Below, piece by piece: positions 1 through 8,711 of a stretch of 64,000 bases of DNA. A model generated the notes under the pieces. The model saw only the letters and a list, made by a program, of their open reading frames with translations, had not been told where the DNA came from and did no database searches. The DNA is taken from contig DASYXW010000044.1 in assembly GCA_035934405.1 (NCBI GenBank), positions 156,762-220,761 on the forward strand. Direction: 5' to 3'. Within the stretch, counting starts at the first letter, position 1. Every line of letters begins with the position of its first letter. This DNA comes from DASYXW01 sp035934405 (GTDB lineage Bacteria > Acidobacteriota > Terriglobia > UBA7540). Both the position numbers and the translations under genes were made by a program.

Positions 1-135
1 GACCATCGTATCGCCATGGCCTTTGCGGTGGCAGGACTCGTGGCCCACGGAGCGACCGTGATCCGCGACAGCGCCTGCGTGGAGGTCTCCTTCCCGCATT
101 TCTTCGATGCGCTGAAGCAGGTCGTGAAAAGGTGA
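1..135 (+). CDS. aroA: 3-phosphoshikimate 1-carboxyvinyltransferase (EPSP synthase), C-terminal end only
   Basis: Frame 1 is open from the first base and ends at a TGA at 133-135. The 44 residues begin DHRIAMAFAVAGL and continue to VEVSFPHFFDAL. The D-H-R-[IM]-AMA motif and the closing V-SFP-FF motif are the characteristic C-terminal signature of AroA, which transfers the enolpyruvyl group of PEP to shikimate-3-phosphate in the chorismate pathway. The rest of the gene lies upstream of the window. The short length limits certainty, but the motif is very specific. Confidence 0.85.
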   Translation, partial: DHRIAMAFAVAGLVAHGATVIRDSACVEVSFPHFFDALKQVVKR

Positions 136-221
136 CACGCTGAGCGAACCTTGACGGCCCGATGGGGTGCGTCTACAATTGAAGGTTTACAGGGGACGAA
201 TGGTCACCGTAAGGTTGGTGT

Positions 222-581
222 ATGGACAAGAAGAAGGTTGAGACTTACCGAAAAAAGCTGCTCGAGAAGCAGGAAGAATTGCTGCGGCTGGTGTCGAAGT
301 CGGATCACGACGGCCGCGAGGCCGACGAAGAAGCCACGCAGGACGTCGCCGACAAAGCCGCCAACGCTTACACCAAGGAGTTCCTGTTTCATCAGAGTCA
401 CGACAATCGCCAGGTCCTGCAGCTTGTGAACGAGGCGCTCGATCGTATCAAGACCCGTTCCTACGGCGTGTGCGCGGCCTGCGAGCAGGAAGTCCAGGTG
501 AAGCGCCTGGAGGCCGTGCCCTGGGCCCGGCACTGCATCGAGTGCCAGGAGAAGCAGGACCAGGGCTTGCTGGTCGATTGA
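222..581 (+). CDS. DksA/TraR-family zinc-finger protein
   Basis: A 119-residue protein with the DksA/TraR layout: a charged N-terminal coiled-coil (about residues 1-75, rich in K, E, R and Q) followed by a C-terminal zinc finger with two Cys pairs, CAAC and CIEC. Family members bind the RNA polymerase secondary channel and modulate transcription initiation with ppGpp. It is shorter than E. coli DksA (151 aa). ATG 222 follows a poor ribosome site but begins exactly where the coiled-coil should. The stop codon falls inside a 7-bp tandem repeat (577-604). Whether it acts as DksA itself or as a paralogue cannot be told here. Confidence 0.8.
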   Translation: MDKKKVETYRKKLLEKQEELLRLVSKSDHDGREADEEATQDVADKAANAYTKEFLFHQSHDNRQVLQLVNEALDRIKTRSYGVCAACEQEVQVKRLEAVPWARHCIECQEKQDQGLLVD

Positions 582-604
582 AGATGGCAGATTGAAGATT
601 GCCA
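577..604. repeat. Degenerate 7-bp tandem repeat (ATTGAAG type)
   Basis: Four consecutive heptamers: ATTGAAG, ATGGCAG, ATTGAAG, ATTGCCA. The array overlaps the stop codon of the upstream DksA-like gene. It is one of at least ten period-7 arrays in the window, each with a different heptamer. Confidence 0.6.
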
Positions 605-690
605 GGCCTCTGGATTGTAGAGAGGCACATTGAATCGCCACTTGTTCCAACCGCAAATCGTCGGAGGTCGCCTTCGAACCTGAAACTGAG

Positions 691-1554
691 CTGCCGTCAC
701 ACTCTCCTTCCTTCTTCCAACAACTCGTCGATAGTCTGTCCGCCGTCGTCTTTCCCGCTGAATGCTCTCTGTGCCACGGAGATCTGACCGGCCTCGCCGG
801 CGGCGGTGTCTGCAGAGAGTGTTGGGCGAGCCTCGAACGGATGGGATGGACCGGCGCGGCCTGCTCCCAATGCGGATTGCCCTTTGCCGGCGACCGGCCA
901 TTGGACTCCGATACGCCGCGGTGTGGTGAATGCCGCAAGGCCAATTCGGCTTTAGATCTCGCCCGCAGCTACGGCCTTTATGCGGGCCGTCTGCGCGAGG
1001 CCATTCTGCAAATGAAATTTCATGGTCGCGAGCGTTTGGGCAAGAGACTCGGTGGTCTTTTGTCCACGTCCTGGCACGCACTGGGCGAAGCTTTGCAGAT
1101 TGATACACCCGTGCTGATTCCGGTTCCGTTATATCGTGCGCGGCAGCGGGAACGCGGTTTCAATCAGGCACAGTTGCTGACGCAAGGTCTGCGACGCGTG
1201 CTTCCCATTGCCGTCTCTGGGCGCGGCTTGCGGGTCGAGACTCGATGCCTGCGCCGCGTGCGCCCCACTGCGCCGCAGTTGGGGCTGAGCCTCCACGCCC
1301 GCCGCGAGAACGTGCGGGGCGTCTTTGTAGTGGACCACCCGGAGCGTGTCTCCGAACGCGACATCGTTCTCGTGGACGACGTGATGACCACGGGCGCCAC
1401 GCTCTCGGCTTGCGCGGCGGCGTTGAAGCAGGCCGGGGCCCGTCGCGTCCTGGCGGTGACGCTCGCCCGCGCCACGCCGCAGTTTCCGGATTTCATTGCC
1501 GAAACGGGGGCCGACGACGGCACTGTTCGAGCGCCTGCGACCGAGGGTGCATGA
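691..1554 (+). CDS. comF: ComF-family phosphoribosyltransferase-like protein
   Basis: The reading frame shows an N-terminal zinc-finger segment (AECSLCHGDL, VCREC, CSQCGLPF) followed by a type I phosphoribosyltransferase domain with the PRPP-binding loop IVLVDDVMTTGAT near the C terminus. ComF proteins contribute to uptake of transforming DNA in competent bacteria and are widespread with poorly defined roles elsewhere. The first ATG is at 841, but the first Cys pair of the zinc finger is encoded upstream of it (codons 721-840), so translation must begin earlier. Between the in-frame stop at 631-633 and 841 there is no ATG, GTG or TTG. CTG 691 is used here as the best guess. An upstream frameshift or sequence error is the alternative. 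Confidence 0.75.
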   Translation: MPSHSPSFFQQLVDSLSAVVFPAECSLCHGDLTGLAGGGVCRECWASLERMGWTGAACSQCGLPFAGDRPLDSDTPRCGECRKANSALDLARSYGLYAGRLREAILQMKFHGRERLGKRLGGLLSTSWHALGEALQIDTPVLIPVPLYRARQRERGFNQAQLLTQGLRRVLPIAVSGRGLRVETRCLRRVRPTAPQLGLSLHARRENVRGVFVVDHPERVSERDIVLVDDVMTTGATLSACAAALKQAGARRVLAVTLARATPQFPDFIAETGADDGTVRAPATEGA

Positions 1555-1619
1555 CGCCTGTTGACGACTTTGGCCACGACCGGCAATAATGGTATCCTGG
1601 CAGACAGTGGACTAACACT

Positions 1620-2153
1620 ATGTCGGAGGCGCCCCAACGACTGCTGCAAGTCCCCGTGCTCGTACTGAACGCGTCATACGAGCCCATCAACGTCACACCG
1701 GTGCGTCGCGCCGTGGTCCTGGTGATCAAGGGCGTGGCGACCACAGAAGAAGAGAACGGCAGTTTCGTCCACTCCGCCCGCATGTCGTTCCGGATTCCTT
1801 CCGTCATCCGCCTGCGGGAGTTCCGCCGGATTCCCTACCAGACCCGCGCTCTTTCCCGCAAGAACATCCTGCTGCGTGACCGCTTCACCTGCCAGTTCTG
1901 CGGCCGCGTTTCTCCGGCCGGCGAACTGACCCTTGACCACGTTATCCCGCGCTCGCGAGGCGGCCACACGGACTGGGACAACCTGGTCGCCTGCTGTCAC
2001 CGCTGCAATAACTTGAAGGGCGACCGCCTTCCCGAAGAAGCCGGGCTGAAGCTGCTTCGCCCGCCACGTCCGTTCACGTTGCACACCAGCCGTCAGTTAC
2101 TGCGCATGATAGGCCGTTCCGACGAACGCTGGCGCAAGTACCTATTCTACTAA
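1620..2153 (+). CDS. HNH endonuclease family protein
   Basis: A 177-residue protein with an HNH nuclease fold in its C-terminal half: a zinc knuckle (C91-x2-C94 in CQFCG), the catalytic DH pair at residues 106-107 followed by VIPRSRGG, and NLVACCHRCNNLKG with Cys126/Cys129. The N-terminal 75 residues (VLVLNASYEPINV) form the extension typical of stand-alone HNH proteins common in Acidobacteriota, Actinobacteria and cyanobacteria. Their substrate is not established; they are predicted metal-dependent DNases. It lies 65 bp after comF on the same strand. ATG 1620 is the only good start. Confidence 0.85.
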   Translation: MSEAPQRLLQVPVLVLNASYEPINVTPVRRAVVLVIKGVATTEEENGSFVHSARMSFRIPSVIRLREFRRIPYQTRALSRKNILLRDRFTCQFCGRVSPAGELTLDHVIPRSRGGHTDWDNLVACCHRCNNLKGDRLPEEAGLKLLRPPRPFTLHTSRQLLRMIGRSDERWRKYLFY

Positions 2154-2237
2154 GTGTTTATGCGCCCCCGCTCAATGTGACCATGACAACAGGCTGTCTC
2201 TGATGTTACTATCTAATACTGGAAGAAATCGGGTGTT

Positions 2238-4775
2238 TTGGAGTCTTGGGAGAGTGGTACGGTCGTCATATTGATAAAAAACAGTATATTGTTGTCGCCG
2301 GAATGTAAATGGCGCTCACTTGCGGTCGGGCGCAGCGCGATGCTCTTCTGGATCTGTCTCATCGCGGGCGGCCCAACAGTGCGCGCCCAGCAACCATCCG
2401 ACGCCGCGATTTCCGATTCCAACCAGATCTTTCAGGAACTCCAGGACGTCTCCGTCGACCCTTCGCAGATTTATGCCTTGCGCGACTTCCGCATGACGCG
2501 GGACCGCGTTACCTTTTATTTCAACCGCGGCTTTGTGGGTTTTCTTACCAAGGTCCAGGGCGAAGTCACCGGCGCAGTCTTCAGCGGCGAGGGCGAGGTT
2601 CTGCTGGTGCCACCGAACCCGGTGGAGAAGCAGTCGCTGGCACGATTCACGCAATCGCCGATTCTTGAGGAGCAATTCAGTTCGGTCTACCTGCGGTTCA
2701 CGGACCAGACCGCGCAGGCACTTCTCTCGAAGGCGCGCCGTCCGGACCCTGACGATCCAGAGCAACCGACCGGATTCGCCGAGCAGTGGAACAAGCTGGT
2801 TCCCTCGTTGAACACTGCCCACTCCATGCGAATCCTGCAGGAATGGCTGAGCGCCCGCGATCACTCATATTTCTTTGCTCAGCTGAGCGGCCTCAACCTG
2901 GGGACGTTTCAGGTCACCGTAGACCAGCATCTGCCGGAAGCCGTGCAAGTGGCGGCGGTTGAGCCCAGGAACAACCGCCTATTCGCTGACATCTGGTGTT
3001 CGTTCGAGAGCCTGGCCCAAGCTCGCAAAGCATCGCCCGCCGCCACGCCTGCCCGCGTTCGCTCCTACACCCTTGACACCCGCATCCATTCCAACAACAG
3101 CCTGACTGCAAGGGTGGTGCTGCAACTGGAGTCGCTCTCGAGCGCGGATCGCATGATTGTGTTCGCGTTGTCGCGCCATCTCAAGGTGTCGGACGTGAAA
3201 GATGGCTCCGGAAAGAGCCTGGTAGTGTTCCAGAATCCTGCCCTCGAGGAGTCACAGGTTGAAGCGCGCGGCAGTGACTGGGTCGCCGTCGTGCTGGCCG
3301 CGCCTCACGCCTTGGGCCAGCCTTACACGCTCACTTTCACCTATCAGGGAGATGTGATCGCGGATGTCGGCAACGGCGTGTTCTACGTGGGAGAGCACGA
3401 CAGTTGGTATCCCAACCTCGGTTTGAGCGACAGGGCGAAGTACGATCTGACCTTCACGTACCCGGGCCGGCTGACCCTGGTGGCAACGGGAAAGCGGGTG
3501 GAGGAGTCATCGGCGGGCGGCGTCACGCGCAGCCGATGGGTGTCCGACGGCGCAGTCCCAGTGGCCGGCTTCAACCTGGGGCACTACGACGAACGTGAGC
3601 GGCGCCTGGGGGATGTCAGCATCGAGCTTTACGCTACCCAGGAAGCCGAGGCGGCGCTTGAAAAGCGCTACCTCGCGTCGCAGTCGCCGGAAAGCGTGAT
3701 TGTGGACCAAGGCCCCGATGGTCCCGTGCCGGTGGTGATTCCGCGGGCGGTTCCTCCGCTCGCGCCCGCGGCGCTGCTCGACCACGTGGCCGACAGCGCC
3801 GCCGAGGCGGTGCGCTATTTCCAGACCCTGTTCGGCCCGTTTCCTTACTCGCGGCTCGCCATTTCGCAGATCCCCGGCGATTTCGGTCAGGGCTGGCCTG
3901 GGCTGGTCTACTTGCCGACGCTCGCGTTCCTGCCGCGAGCCGAGCGCACGCAACTGGGAGTCCGCCACAGCGCCGACGAGCTCCAGGAGCAGGTCTCGGT
4001 GGCCCACGAGATCGCCCACCAGTGGTGGGGCAACATGGTGGGCTGGAAGACCTATCACGACCAATGGCTTTCCGAAGGTTTTGCCAGCTACGCCGCGGCT
4101 CTTGAACTCGCGCGGGGGCCCGACGGCAGCCGCAAGTTTCGTGATCTGCTCGCCGGGTACCGCAAGGACCTTCTGGCCAGGAACAAGGACGGCGCAACGG
4201 TCGACTCCGAAGGCCCCATCTGGCTCGGTCAGCGGCTCTCCAACTCGCTCGACCCGACAGGCTACGATACCATCGTCTATCAGAAGGCCTGTTGGGTGCT
4301 CCACATGCTTCGGATGCTGCTCCGCGATCCCGCGACCGGCTCGGATGTAAGGTTCTTCAAAATGCTTCGCGATTTCGCGGCTGAATACCGCGACCAGGAC
4401 CCATCGACCGAGGACTTCATCCGTCACGCGCAGAAGTATATGACTATGGCCGACGACCTCGATCATAATCGCAGTCTCGACTGGTTTTTCAACGAGTGGG
4501 TGTACGGCACGGGCATCCCGACTTATCGATTGCGGGCGGCGACGAAGCGACTGCGCGGCGGACGGTGGATCGTTGAGGGGACGATCGAACAGAGCGGCGT
4601 TCCACCGGGCTTCGAAATGCTGGTGCCTGTCGCCGCCCGCTACGGAAAAGACCGGAAGGTGACCCTGGGGCGAGTGGTGGTGGGCGCGAGCGGCGGACGC
4701 TTCCGGTTTATCATCGCTGAATCACCGTCGAGCATTGCCATTGAGAGCGATAATGTGCTAACGACGTCGCGCTGA
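2238..4775 (+). CDS. Exported M1-family zinc metallopeptidase
   Basis: A gluzincin aminopeptidase: HEIAHQWWG (zinc ligands His556 and His560, catalytic Glu557, counted from the internal ATG 2340) followed 18 residues later by SEGFA, whose Glu is the third zinc ligand. The N-terminal half is beta-rich, as expected for the M1 saddle domain. The segment AMLFWICLIAGG...RAQ looks like the core and cleavage site of a signal peptide, so the enzyme probably acts in the periplasm or outside the cell. The start is unsettled. The frame opens with TTG 2238. ATG 2340 would remove the positively charged part of the signal peptide, so a TTG between 2271 and 2292 is plausible. About 85 bp separate it from the HNH gene. 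Confidence 0.85.
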   Translation: MESWESGTVVILIKNSILLSPECKWRSLAVGRSAMLFWICLIAGGPTVRAQQPSDAAISDSNQIFQELQDVSVDPSQIYALRDFRMTRDRVTFYFNRGFVGFLTKVQGEVTGAVFSGEGEVLLVPPNPVEKQSLARFTQSPILEEQFSSVYLRFTDQTAQALLSKARRPDPDDPEQPTGFAEQWNKLVPSLNTAHSMRILQEWLSARDHSYFFAQLSGLNLGTFQVTVDQHLPEAVQVAAVEPRNNRLFADIWCSFESLAQARKASPAATPARVRSYTLDTRIHSNNSLTARVVLQLESLSSADRMIVFALSRHLKVSDVKDGSGKSLVVFQNPALEESQVEARGSDWVAVVLAAPHALGQPYTLTFTYQGDVIADVGNGVFYVGEHDSWYPNLGLSDRAKYDLTFTYPGRLTLVATGKRVEESSAGGVTRSRWVSDGAVPVAGFNLGHYDERERRLGDVSIELYATQEAEAALEKRYLASQSPESVIVDQGPDGPVPVVIPRAVPPLAPAALLDHVADSAAEAVRYFQTLFGPFPYSRLAISQIPGDFGQGWPGLVYLPTLAFLPRAERTQLGVRHSADELQEQVSVAHEIAHQWWGNMVGWKTYHDQWLSEGFASYAAALELARGPDGSRKFRDLLAGYRKDLLARNKDGATVDSEGPIWLGQRLSNSLDPTGYDTIVYQKACWVLHMLRMLLRDPATGSDVRFFKMLRDFAAEYRDQDPSTEDFIRHAQKYMTMADDLDHNRSLDWFFNEWVYGTGIPTYRLRAATKRLRGGRWIVEGTIEQSGVPPGFEMLVPVAARYGKDRKVTLGRVVVGASGGRFRFIIAESPSSIAIESDNVLTTSR

Positions 4776-4796
4776 CCGTCCGGTGGATGGCGCCTG

Positions 4797-5318
4797 ATGA
4801 TTCTCGATGTCGGATGTGGCAGGAAGAAGCAGGAGCCGGGCGCGGTCGGCCTCGACCGGCAGCCAGGCTCCGCCGCCGACATTCTGTGCGAGCTCACGCA
4901 CTTTCCTTGGCCGCTTCACGAAGGCTGCGCCCACCGGATTCACCTCTCCCATTTCATCGAACACCAACCCGACGCCCTGCGAGTCATGAGGGAAGTGCAT
5001 CGGATCGCCGCGCCGGGAGCGGAAGTGATCATCACCACGCCCCACTATAGCTCGCCGGATTCCTACGCCGACCCCACCCACATTCTGCACTTGGGCCTGC
5101 GCGCCTTTGACTACTTTCTCGGAGATACGTTTGCAAACTTCACATACAACGCCGGGGGGTTCCGCCTTCTGGAGCGGCGGCTCACTTTCGGAGGCAACAT
5201 GCTTCTCGACAATCTGGGACGCTTGTTCGCCACCCTTTCGCCGGACTTCTACGAAAAACATTTCGCCTGGATGTTTCCGGCCCGCAACATCGTCTGCCGG
5301 CTGGAAGTGGTGAAGTAA
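4797..5318 (+). CDS. Class I SAM-dependent methyltransferase-like protein
   Basis: A 173-residue protein that begins directly with motif I of the SAM-binding fold (ILDVGCGRKK), followed by an acidic ribose-binding position (GLDRQPG) and the hydrophobic strand-4 region (IHLSHFIEHQ; PGAEVIITTPH). This matches the small Methyltransf_11-like proteins often found in surface polysaccharide loci. The substrate cannot be predicted. The start is 22 bp after the M1 peptidase stop, on the same strand, so co-transcription is likely. Confidence 0.75.
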   Translation: MILDVGCGRKKQEPGAVGLDRQPGSAADILCELTHFPWPLHEGCAHRIHLSHFIEHQPDALRVMREVHRIAAPGAEVIITTPHYSSPDSYADPTHILHLGLRAFDYFLGDTFANFTYNAGGFRLLERRLTFGGNMLLDNLGRLFATLSPDFYEKHFAWMFPARNIVCRLEVVK

Positions 5319-5336
5319 CGGGATCGCCGCCGGGTG

Positions 5337-5600
5337 TCAATCGCTGGACCTCAGCTTTCGGGCACGGCGAAGGAGTTCCGCCCGCATCTCCGGGCTGGGA
5401 CGGACGGGCCGCATGGGCCGCACGTTGTGAGTGATGAAGTAGACTACTTGTGTAGCCTCGCGCAGGCGCTCCCGGCAATACGGACAGCCGCGCTCCACGT
5501 GCGCGTCGATCTCCGCCGCGTCGATCTCCGCCGCGCCCCCCGGGCCGCCGAGGCCGAGCAGGTAGAGTTCATAAAGGTCGTCTAGATGTTGGCAGTCCAT
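5337..5600 (-). CDS. Zinc-finger anti-sigma factor-like protein (zf-HC2), short form
   Basis: An 87-residue protein with an H-x3-C-x2-C motif (HVERGCPYC), the hallmark of the zf-HC2/ZAS anti-sigma fold that occludes an ECF sigma factor. It overlaps the end of the upstream sigma-factor gene by 19 bp (5582-5600), the usual arrangement of such pairs. Unlike most family members it has no transmembrane segment or sensory C-terminal domain, so it would be a cytoplasmic anti-sigma factor. There is a run of repeated IDAAEIDA residues before the motif. Confidence 0.75.
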   Translation of the reverse strand: MDCQHLDDLYELYLLGLGGPGGAAEIDAAEIDAHVERGCPYCRERLREATQVVYFITHNVRPMRPVRPSPEMRAELLRRARKLRSSD

Positions 5601-6178
5601 TCGCCCAGCACCGCGCGCAGGCGGTGGCGCAGAAAGCGCAGCGCGGCGCGCGATTCCGTTCTCACTTGGCCCAGAGGTTCGCTCAGCCGTGTGGCAATTT
5701 CCGTCTCCGAGCAGCCTTCAAGGACGGCGAGCGAGAGCACCTCGATCTGGTGCTCAGGAAGTTGACGCATGACCTTCTTCAGTAGCTCACGCCGCTCGTC
5801 GAGAAGCCGGATTGCCTGCGACTTCGGTAGCCAGGCGGCGGCCCGGTGCAACCGCTCGAGCCCGTGTCCTCTCGGAACCCGTCCACCGGCACGCCGGCGG
5901 CCGAGCGCGGCGGCACGGGTGGAGAGCGTCAGCCAGGCAGCGACGCTCGCCCCGATTGGGTCGGGGCTCGCGTCGTGCTGGCGTAGGGCGGGCGCCTCCT
6001 TGAAAAGCCACAAAAAAACATCCTCCACAACGGCTGCGGCATCTTTCGGGCTCGAGAGGATCTCCCGCGCCAAGGCCAACAACCCAGGCGCCATGAGATC
6101 ATACAATTCGGCGAGCGCGCTCGCGTCACGTTCGGCGATGCGGGTCAGCAAGCCGTCGGCGCTAGGTGGCTCGGGCAT
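5582..6178 (-). CDS. RNA polymerase sigma factor, ECF-type sigma-70 family
   Basis: A 198-residue protein with sigma region 2-like sequence near the N terminus (ALAELYDLMAPGLL...VVEDVFLWLF) and a C-terminal region 4 helix-turn-helix (LPEHQIEVLSLAVLEGCSETEIA). This two-domain layout is that of ECF sigma factors. ATG 6178 lies within the last codons of the upstream oxidoreductase gene (17-bp overlap), and the anti-sigma gene overlaps its end, so the three genes are probably translationally coupled. The same frame is open further upstream, but that stretch is the shadow of the oxidoreductase. Confidence 0.8.
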   Translation of the reverse strand: MPEPPSADGLLTRIAERDASALAELYDLMAPGLLALAREILSSPKDAAAVVEDVFLWLFKEAPALRQHDASPDPIGASVAAWLTLSTRAAALGRRRAGGRVPRGHGLERLHRAAAWLPKSQAIRLLDERRELLKKVMRQLPEHQIEVLSLAVLEGCSETEIATRLSEPLGQVRTESRAALRFLRHRLRAVLGEWTANI

Positions 6179-7574
6179 CAGCCTTGATCCTCTTGGCTGC
6201 CTCGTCCCACACCGCAACGCTTTTCTGAAAGTAGGAGAAATTCGCCATGTGGCAGGCGATGGCGGCGTGGTTACCGAACGTTCCATCCTCCACCGATGGC
6301 CGGCGCGTGCGCACGGACTGGAAGAAGTTCCAGAGGTGCTCGCGGTCAGCGCTGTATCCAGGCGGCGTGTAGAAGCTCTGGCTGGGGATGATCGTGGCCG
6401 TGCCGGGCTCGACCTTGTGCGCAGCTTCCCACTGCGCGTCGTATTCTTGCTTGAGCTTGCGTGGGTAGCCCGCGGTGTAGTAACACGGCTCGTGATCCAT
6501 GCCGTCTTGCGCGAAAACCGTGACGGCGTTGTCATGGATTTCGAGGTATCCGCCCGTGCCGCAGAAGCGCGTGATTTCGTCGGCATCGGTGTTGAGTGTG
6601 ACGCGAATGGTAAGGCGGAAGTTGGGATACTCGTAAAGCGTGGTCAGGCAGTCGGGCACGTCGCGCCCGTGCTCCTTCCAGCGGAACTGTCCGCCGGCGG
6701 CGAAGGCGCGCGCGGGTGGCGCACTGATGTCCATAATGAAGTGAACGCCGGTGAGCAGGTGGACGTAGAGGTCGCCGGGAATGCCCTCGCCGTAATCCTG
6801 GTAAGCGCGCCAGCGCGCGTAGCGAATCGGATCGAAGGCGCGCTTCGGCGCCGTCCCCAGCCAGGTTTCCCAGTCGAGATTCCGGGGCGAGAGGTCGGGC
6901 GGCGGCGGATACACCCACGCGCCGCACGGATCGTTGCGGCCCATCGTGCCTTCGATCAGGCAAACGTCGCCGATGGCGCCCGCGGCGATCAACTCCTTTG
7001 CCTTGGCGTAGACAATCGAGCTGCGCCGCTGGCTGCCGATCTGAACAATCCGATTATTCTTGTGCTCCGCCGCGATGATCTCAAAGCCTTCGGGCACGTG
7101 GTGGGTCATGGGCTTTTCGCAGTAGACGTCCTTGCCGGCGGCGCAGGTGTCCACGATGATCTGCTTGTGCCAGTGGTCGGGGACGGCGGCGACGATGCAG
7201 TCAATGTCCTTATTGTCGAGCAGCTCTTTGTAATGCCGCGTGGTCGCGAGCGGTTTCTCGGCGGGCGCGTTGACGATTTCCTTCGCTAGTTCCTGCCTGC
7301 CGTCGTAGAGATCGCACGCCGCCGCGCACTCGACACCGGGAAGCTGGATGGAAGTAGCCAGCAGGCCGGAACCCTGCATGCCGATACCAATCATGCCGAA
7401 GCGGATCGTATCGCTGGGAGCGGCAGGGCGTCCGATCGGAGTCGCCGAATTTGCCTGAACGGCGGGCGCGGCGAGCGCGCCTGGCTCCAGCATGAACGAC
7501 CGTGCGGCGAGCGCGCTGGCCGTGCTTGCGGTCGTGCGCATGAAGTCGCGGCGGGTTATGGCCTGCTTGCGCAT
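6162..7574 (-). CDS. Tat-exported Gfo/Idh/MocA-family oxidoreductase
   Basis: A 470-residue protein. It opens with a twin-arginine signal (ITRRDFMRTT followed by an alanine-rich stretch), then a Rossmann NAD(P)-binding domain (FGMIGIGMQGSG) and the family motif CEKPMTHH. Such exported Gfo/Idh proteins are abundant in Acidobacteriota and Planctomycetota and are thought to act on sugars, folded with cofactor before Tat export. The start at 7574 is chosen because GGAGGT stands six bases upstream; the frame is open further upstream without support. The gene overlaps the following sigma-factor gene. Confidence 0.9.
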   Translation of the reverse strand: MRKQAITRRDFMRTTASTASALAARSFMLEPGALAAPAVQANSATPIGRPAAPSDTIRFGMIGIGMQGSGLLATSIQLPGVECAAACDLYDGRQELAKEIVNAPAEKPLATTRHYKELLDNKDIDCIVAAVPDHWHKQIIVDTCAAGKDVYCEKPMTHHVPEGFEIIAAEHKNNRIVQIGSQRRSSIVYAKAKELIAAGAIGDVCLIEGTMGRNDPCGAWVYPPPPDLSPRNLDWETWLGTAPKRAFDPIRYARWRAYQDYGEGIPGDLYVHLLTGVHFIMDISAPPARAFAAGGQFRWKEHGRDVPDCLTTLYEYPNFRLTIRVTLNTDADEITRFCGTGGYLEIHDNAVTVFAQDGMDHEPCYYTAGYPRKLKQEYDAQWEAAHKVEPGTATIIPSQSFYTPPGYSADREHLWNFFQSVRTRRPSVEDGTFGNHAAIACHMANFSYFQKSVAVWDEAAKRIKADARAT

Positions 7575-7649
7575 CCGGTGACCTCCAGGCAGGAAAGAAG
7601 TACCTGCGTGAAGGCCTATCCTATTACGCGCGAGATGCGCGGGCAAGAC

Positions 7650-7710
7650 GAATCCACAAATTACAAACAAATCCACAGATTACACAGATTCTGATTCCAG
7701 AGACTGGCGC
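7650..7710. repeat. Short direct repeats with an inverted partner
   Basis: AATCCACAAATTACAAAC is followed by the near copy AATCCACAGATTACACAG and a partial third unit. The complement (TAATCTGTGGAT) recurs at about 7757-7768. The stretch is clearly AT-richer than the surrounding genes. No coding role is seen. Confidence 0.45.
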
Positions 7711-7713
7711 TGT

Positions 7714-7944
7714 TCATTCTCGATGCCCTGCTTCTCCCGCCATCTGCGCCATCGGGGTAATCTGTGGATCTCTGCCGTCCATCACGTCCGACAGGCGGTT
7801 AAGGTTGACCTTGACCTGCACGACGATCGCTTCGCTCCCGTCCAGCGTGACCACGAGCAGCTTGATCTCCGGCGAATGCGGACCGCAGTCCTTGGCGTAG
7901 ATGTAAGTGCGCTCACCCGTGTGATGCGACCAGACCCGAACCAT
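7714..7944 (-). pseudogene. Fragment resembling the C-terminal part of a DUF4252 protein
   Basis: The 76-residue frame includes VRVWSHHTGERTYIYAKD and VVQVKVNLNRLSDVMDG, which recall the end of DUF4252 proteins (small exported proteins next to sigma factors in Bacteroidota and Acidobacteriota). There is no signal peptide or N-terminal half, and no frame upstream supplies one. It is best read as a remnant. The resemblance is from memory of the family and is weak. Confidence 0.35.
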
Positions 7945-8409
7945 CGGCTGCCAGCCGAGGCGGGATCCGCTTTAGCACGGCACTGGCACGCGTGGCGGCC
8001 CATTTGAAAAGTGTGGAGAAACTCCACACTTTTGCCTCGGGCCTTTCCTTCTGGCTGTTTTTCACATCCTAAGCTGATGAATCTAAAGCCCTCAAAATAG
8101 ATGTCTCAGTTTTCTCATTTGTCTCATTTTGCGACGGCGAACGGGGCGCTGAGATATAATATGTAGCCTACTTATGTAGGCTACTACGATCTCAACGCAC
8201 GGGCCATGTTCTTACGGCAGGAAGTAGGGAGTAGCCTGCGGCAGGGAGTCGGGGACAGCGGGCGACGGTGCGCGATGCGTCGCGCCCCGCACTTCTCGTG
8301 GCCCACTGCTTTTCTTCCTAGTCCCTGCCCCCTCGCTTTCAGCGCGAGACGTGCTCGCCTGCCGGGGGCGGCGTGCGGTCGGGGTGGAGGCGCCGGTTCG
8401 GGAGGAATC

Positions 8410-8434
8410 GCAGACATCACAACCCGATGTCTGC
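8410..8434. repeat. REP-like hairpin, GCAGACATC family (copy 1)
   Basis: GCAGACATC, a 7-base loop and GATGTCTGC form a perfect 9-bp stem, followed by GCCACCC. A second copy with the same stem, the same loop length and the same GCCACCC flank lies at 61240-61264 beside the RAYT remnant. Confidence 0.75.
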
Positions 8435-8678
8435 GCCACCCACGTTTGTGGAACCACAGACGACCTCGGGCAAAGTGGGAGCCGCCGTCAAGATTCTGGA
8501 AACGAATCTCACCGGCGCAACCAGCGTCAGCTTTAACGGCACCGCCGCCACATTCACGGTGGTCTCACCGTCTTTGATCACAACCACCGTCCCGACGGGC
8601 GCGACCACCGGTACAGTCCAGGTCGTGACGCCCAGCGGCACCCTTTCGAGCAACGTGCCCTTCCGCGTGCTGCCATAG
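8427..8678 (+). pseudogene. IPT/TIG-domain remnant (C-terminal end of a lost exported protein)
   Basis: The frame encodes one IPT/TIG immunoglobulin-like unit: VGAAVKILETNLTGATS, VSFNGTAATFTVVS, ITTTVPTGATTGTVQVVTPSGTLSSNVPFRV. In Acidobacteriota this unit normally closes much longer exported proteins. Here nothing precedes it except a REP hairpin, whose right arm supplies the apparent ATG. It is therefore read as the 3' remnant of a gene truncated at the repeat. It ends 33 bp from the convergent sulfotransferase gene. Confidence 0.6.
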
Positions 8679-8711
8679 AGTCGGCGCTTCAGCAAACTGC
8701 CACGGCGCCGA

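Noticed and set aside
3507..4466. 319-residue minus-strand frame inside the M1 peptidase gene
   Set aside because: It is the complement of clear peptidase coding sequence with intact zinc motif; no independent evidence.
5769..7289. 506-residue plus-strand frame opposite the Gfo/Idh and sigma-factor genes
   Set aside because: It is antisense to two well-supported genes, and its sequence shows no domain. GC-rich codon usage leaves such shadow frames open.
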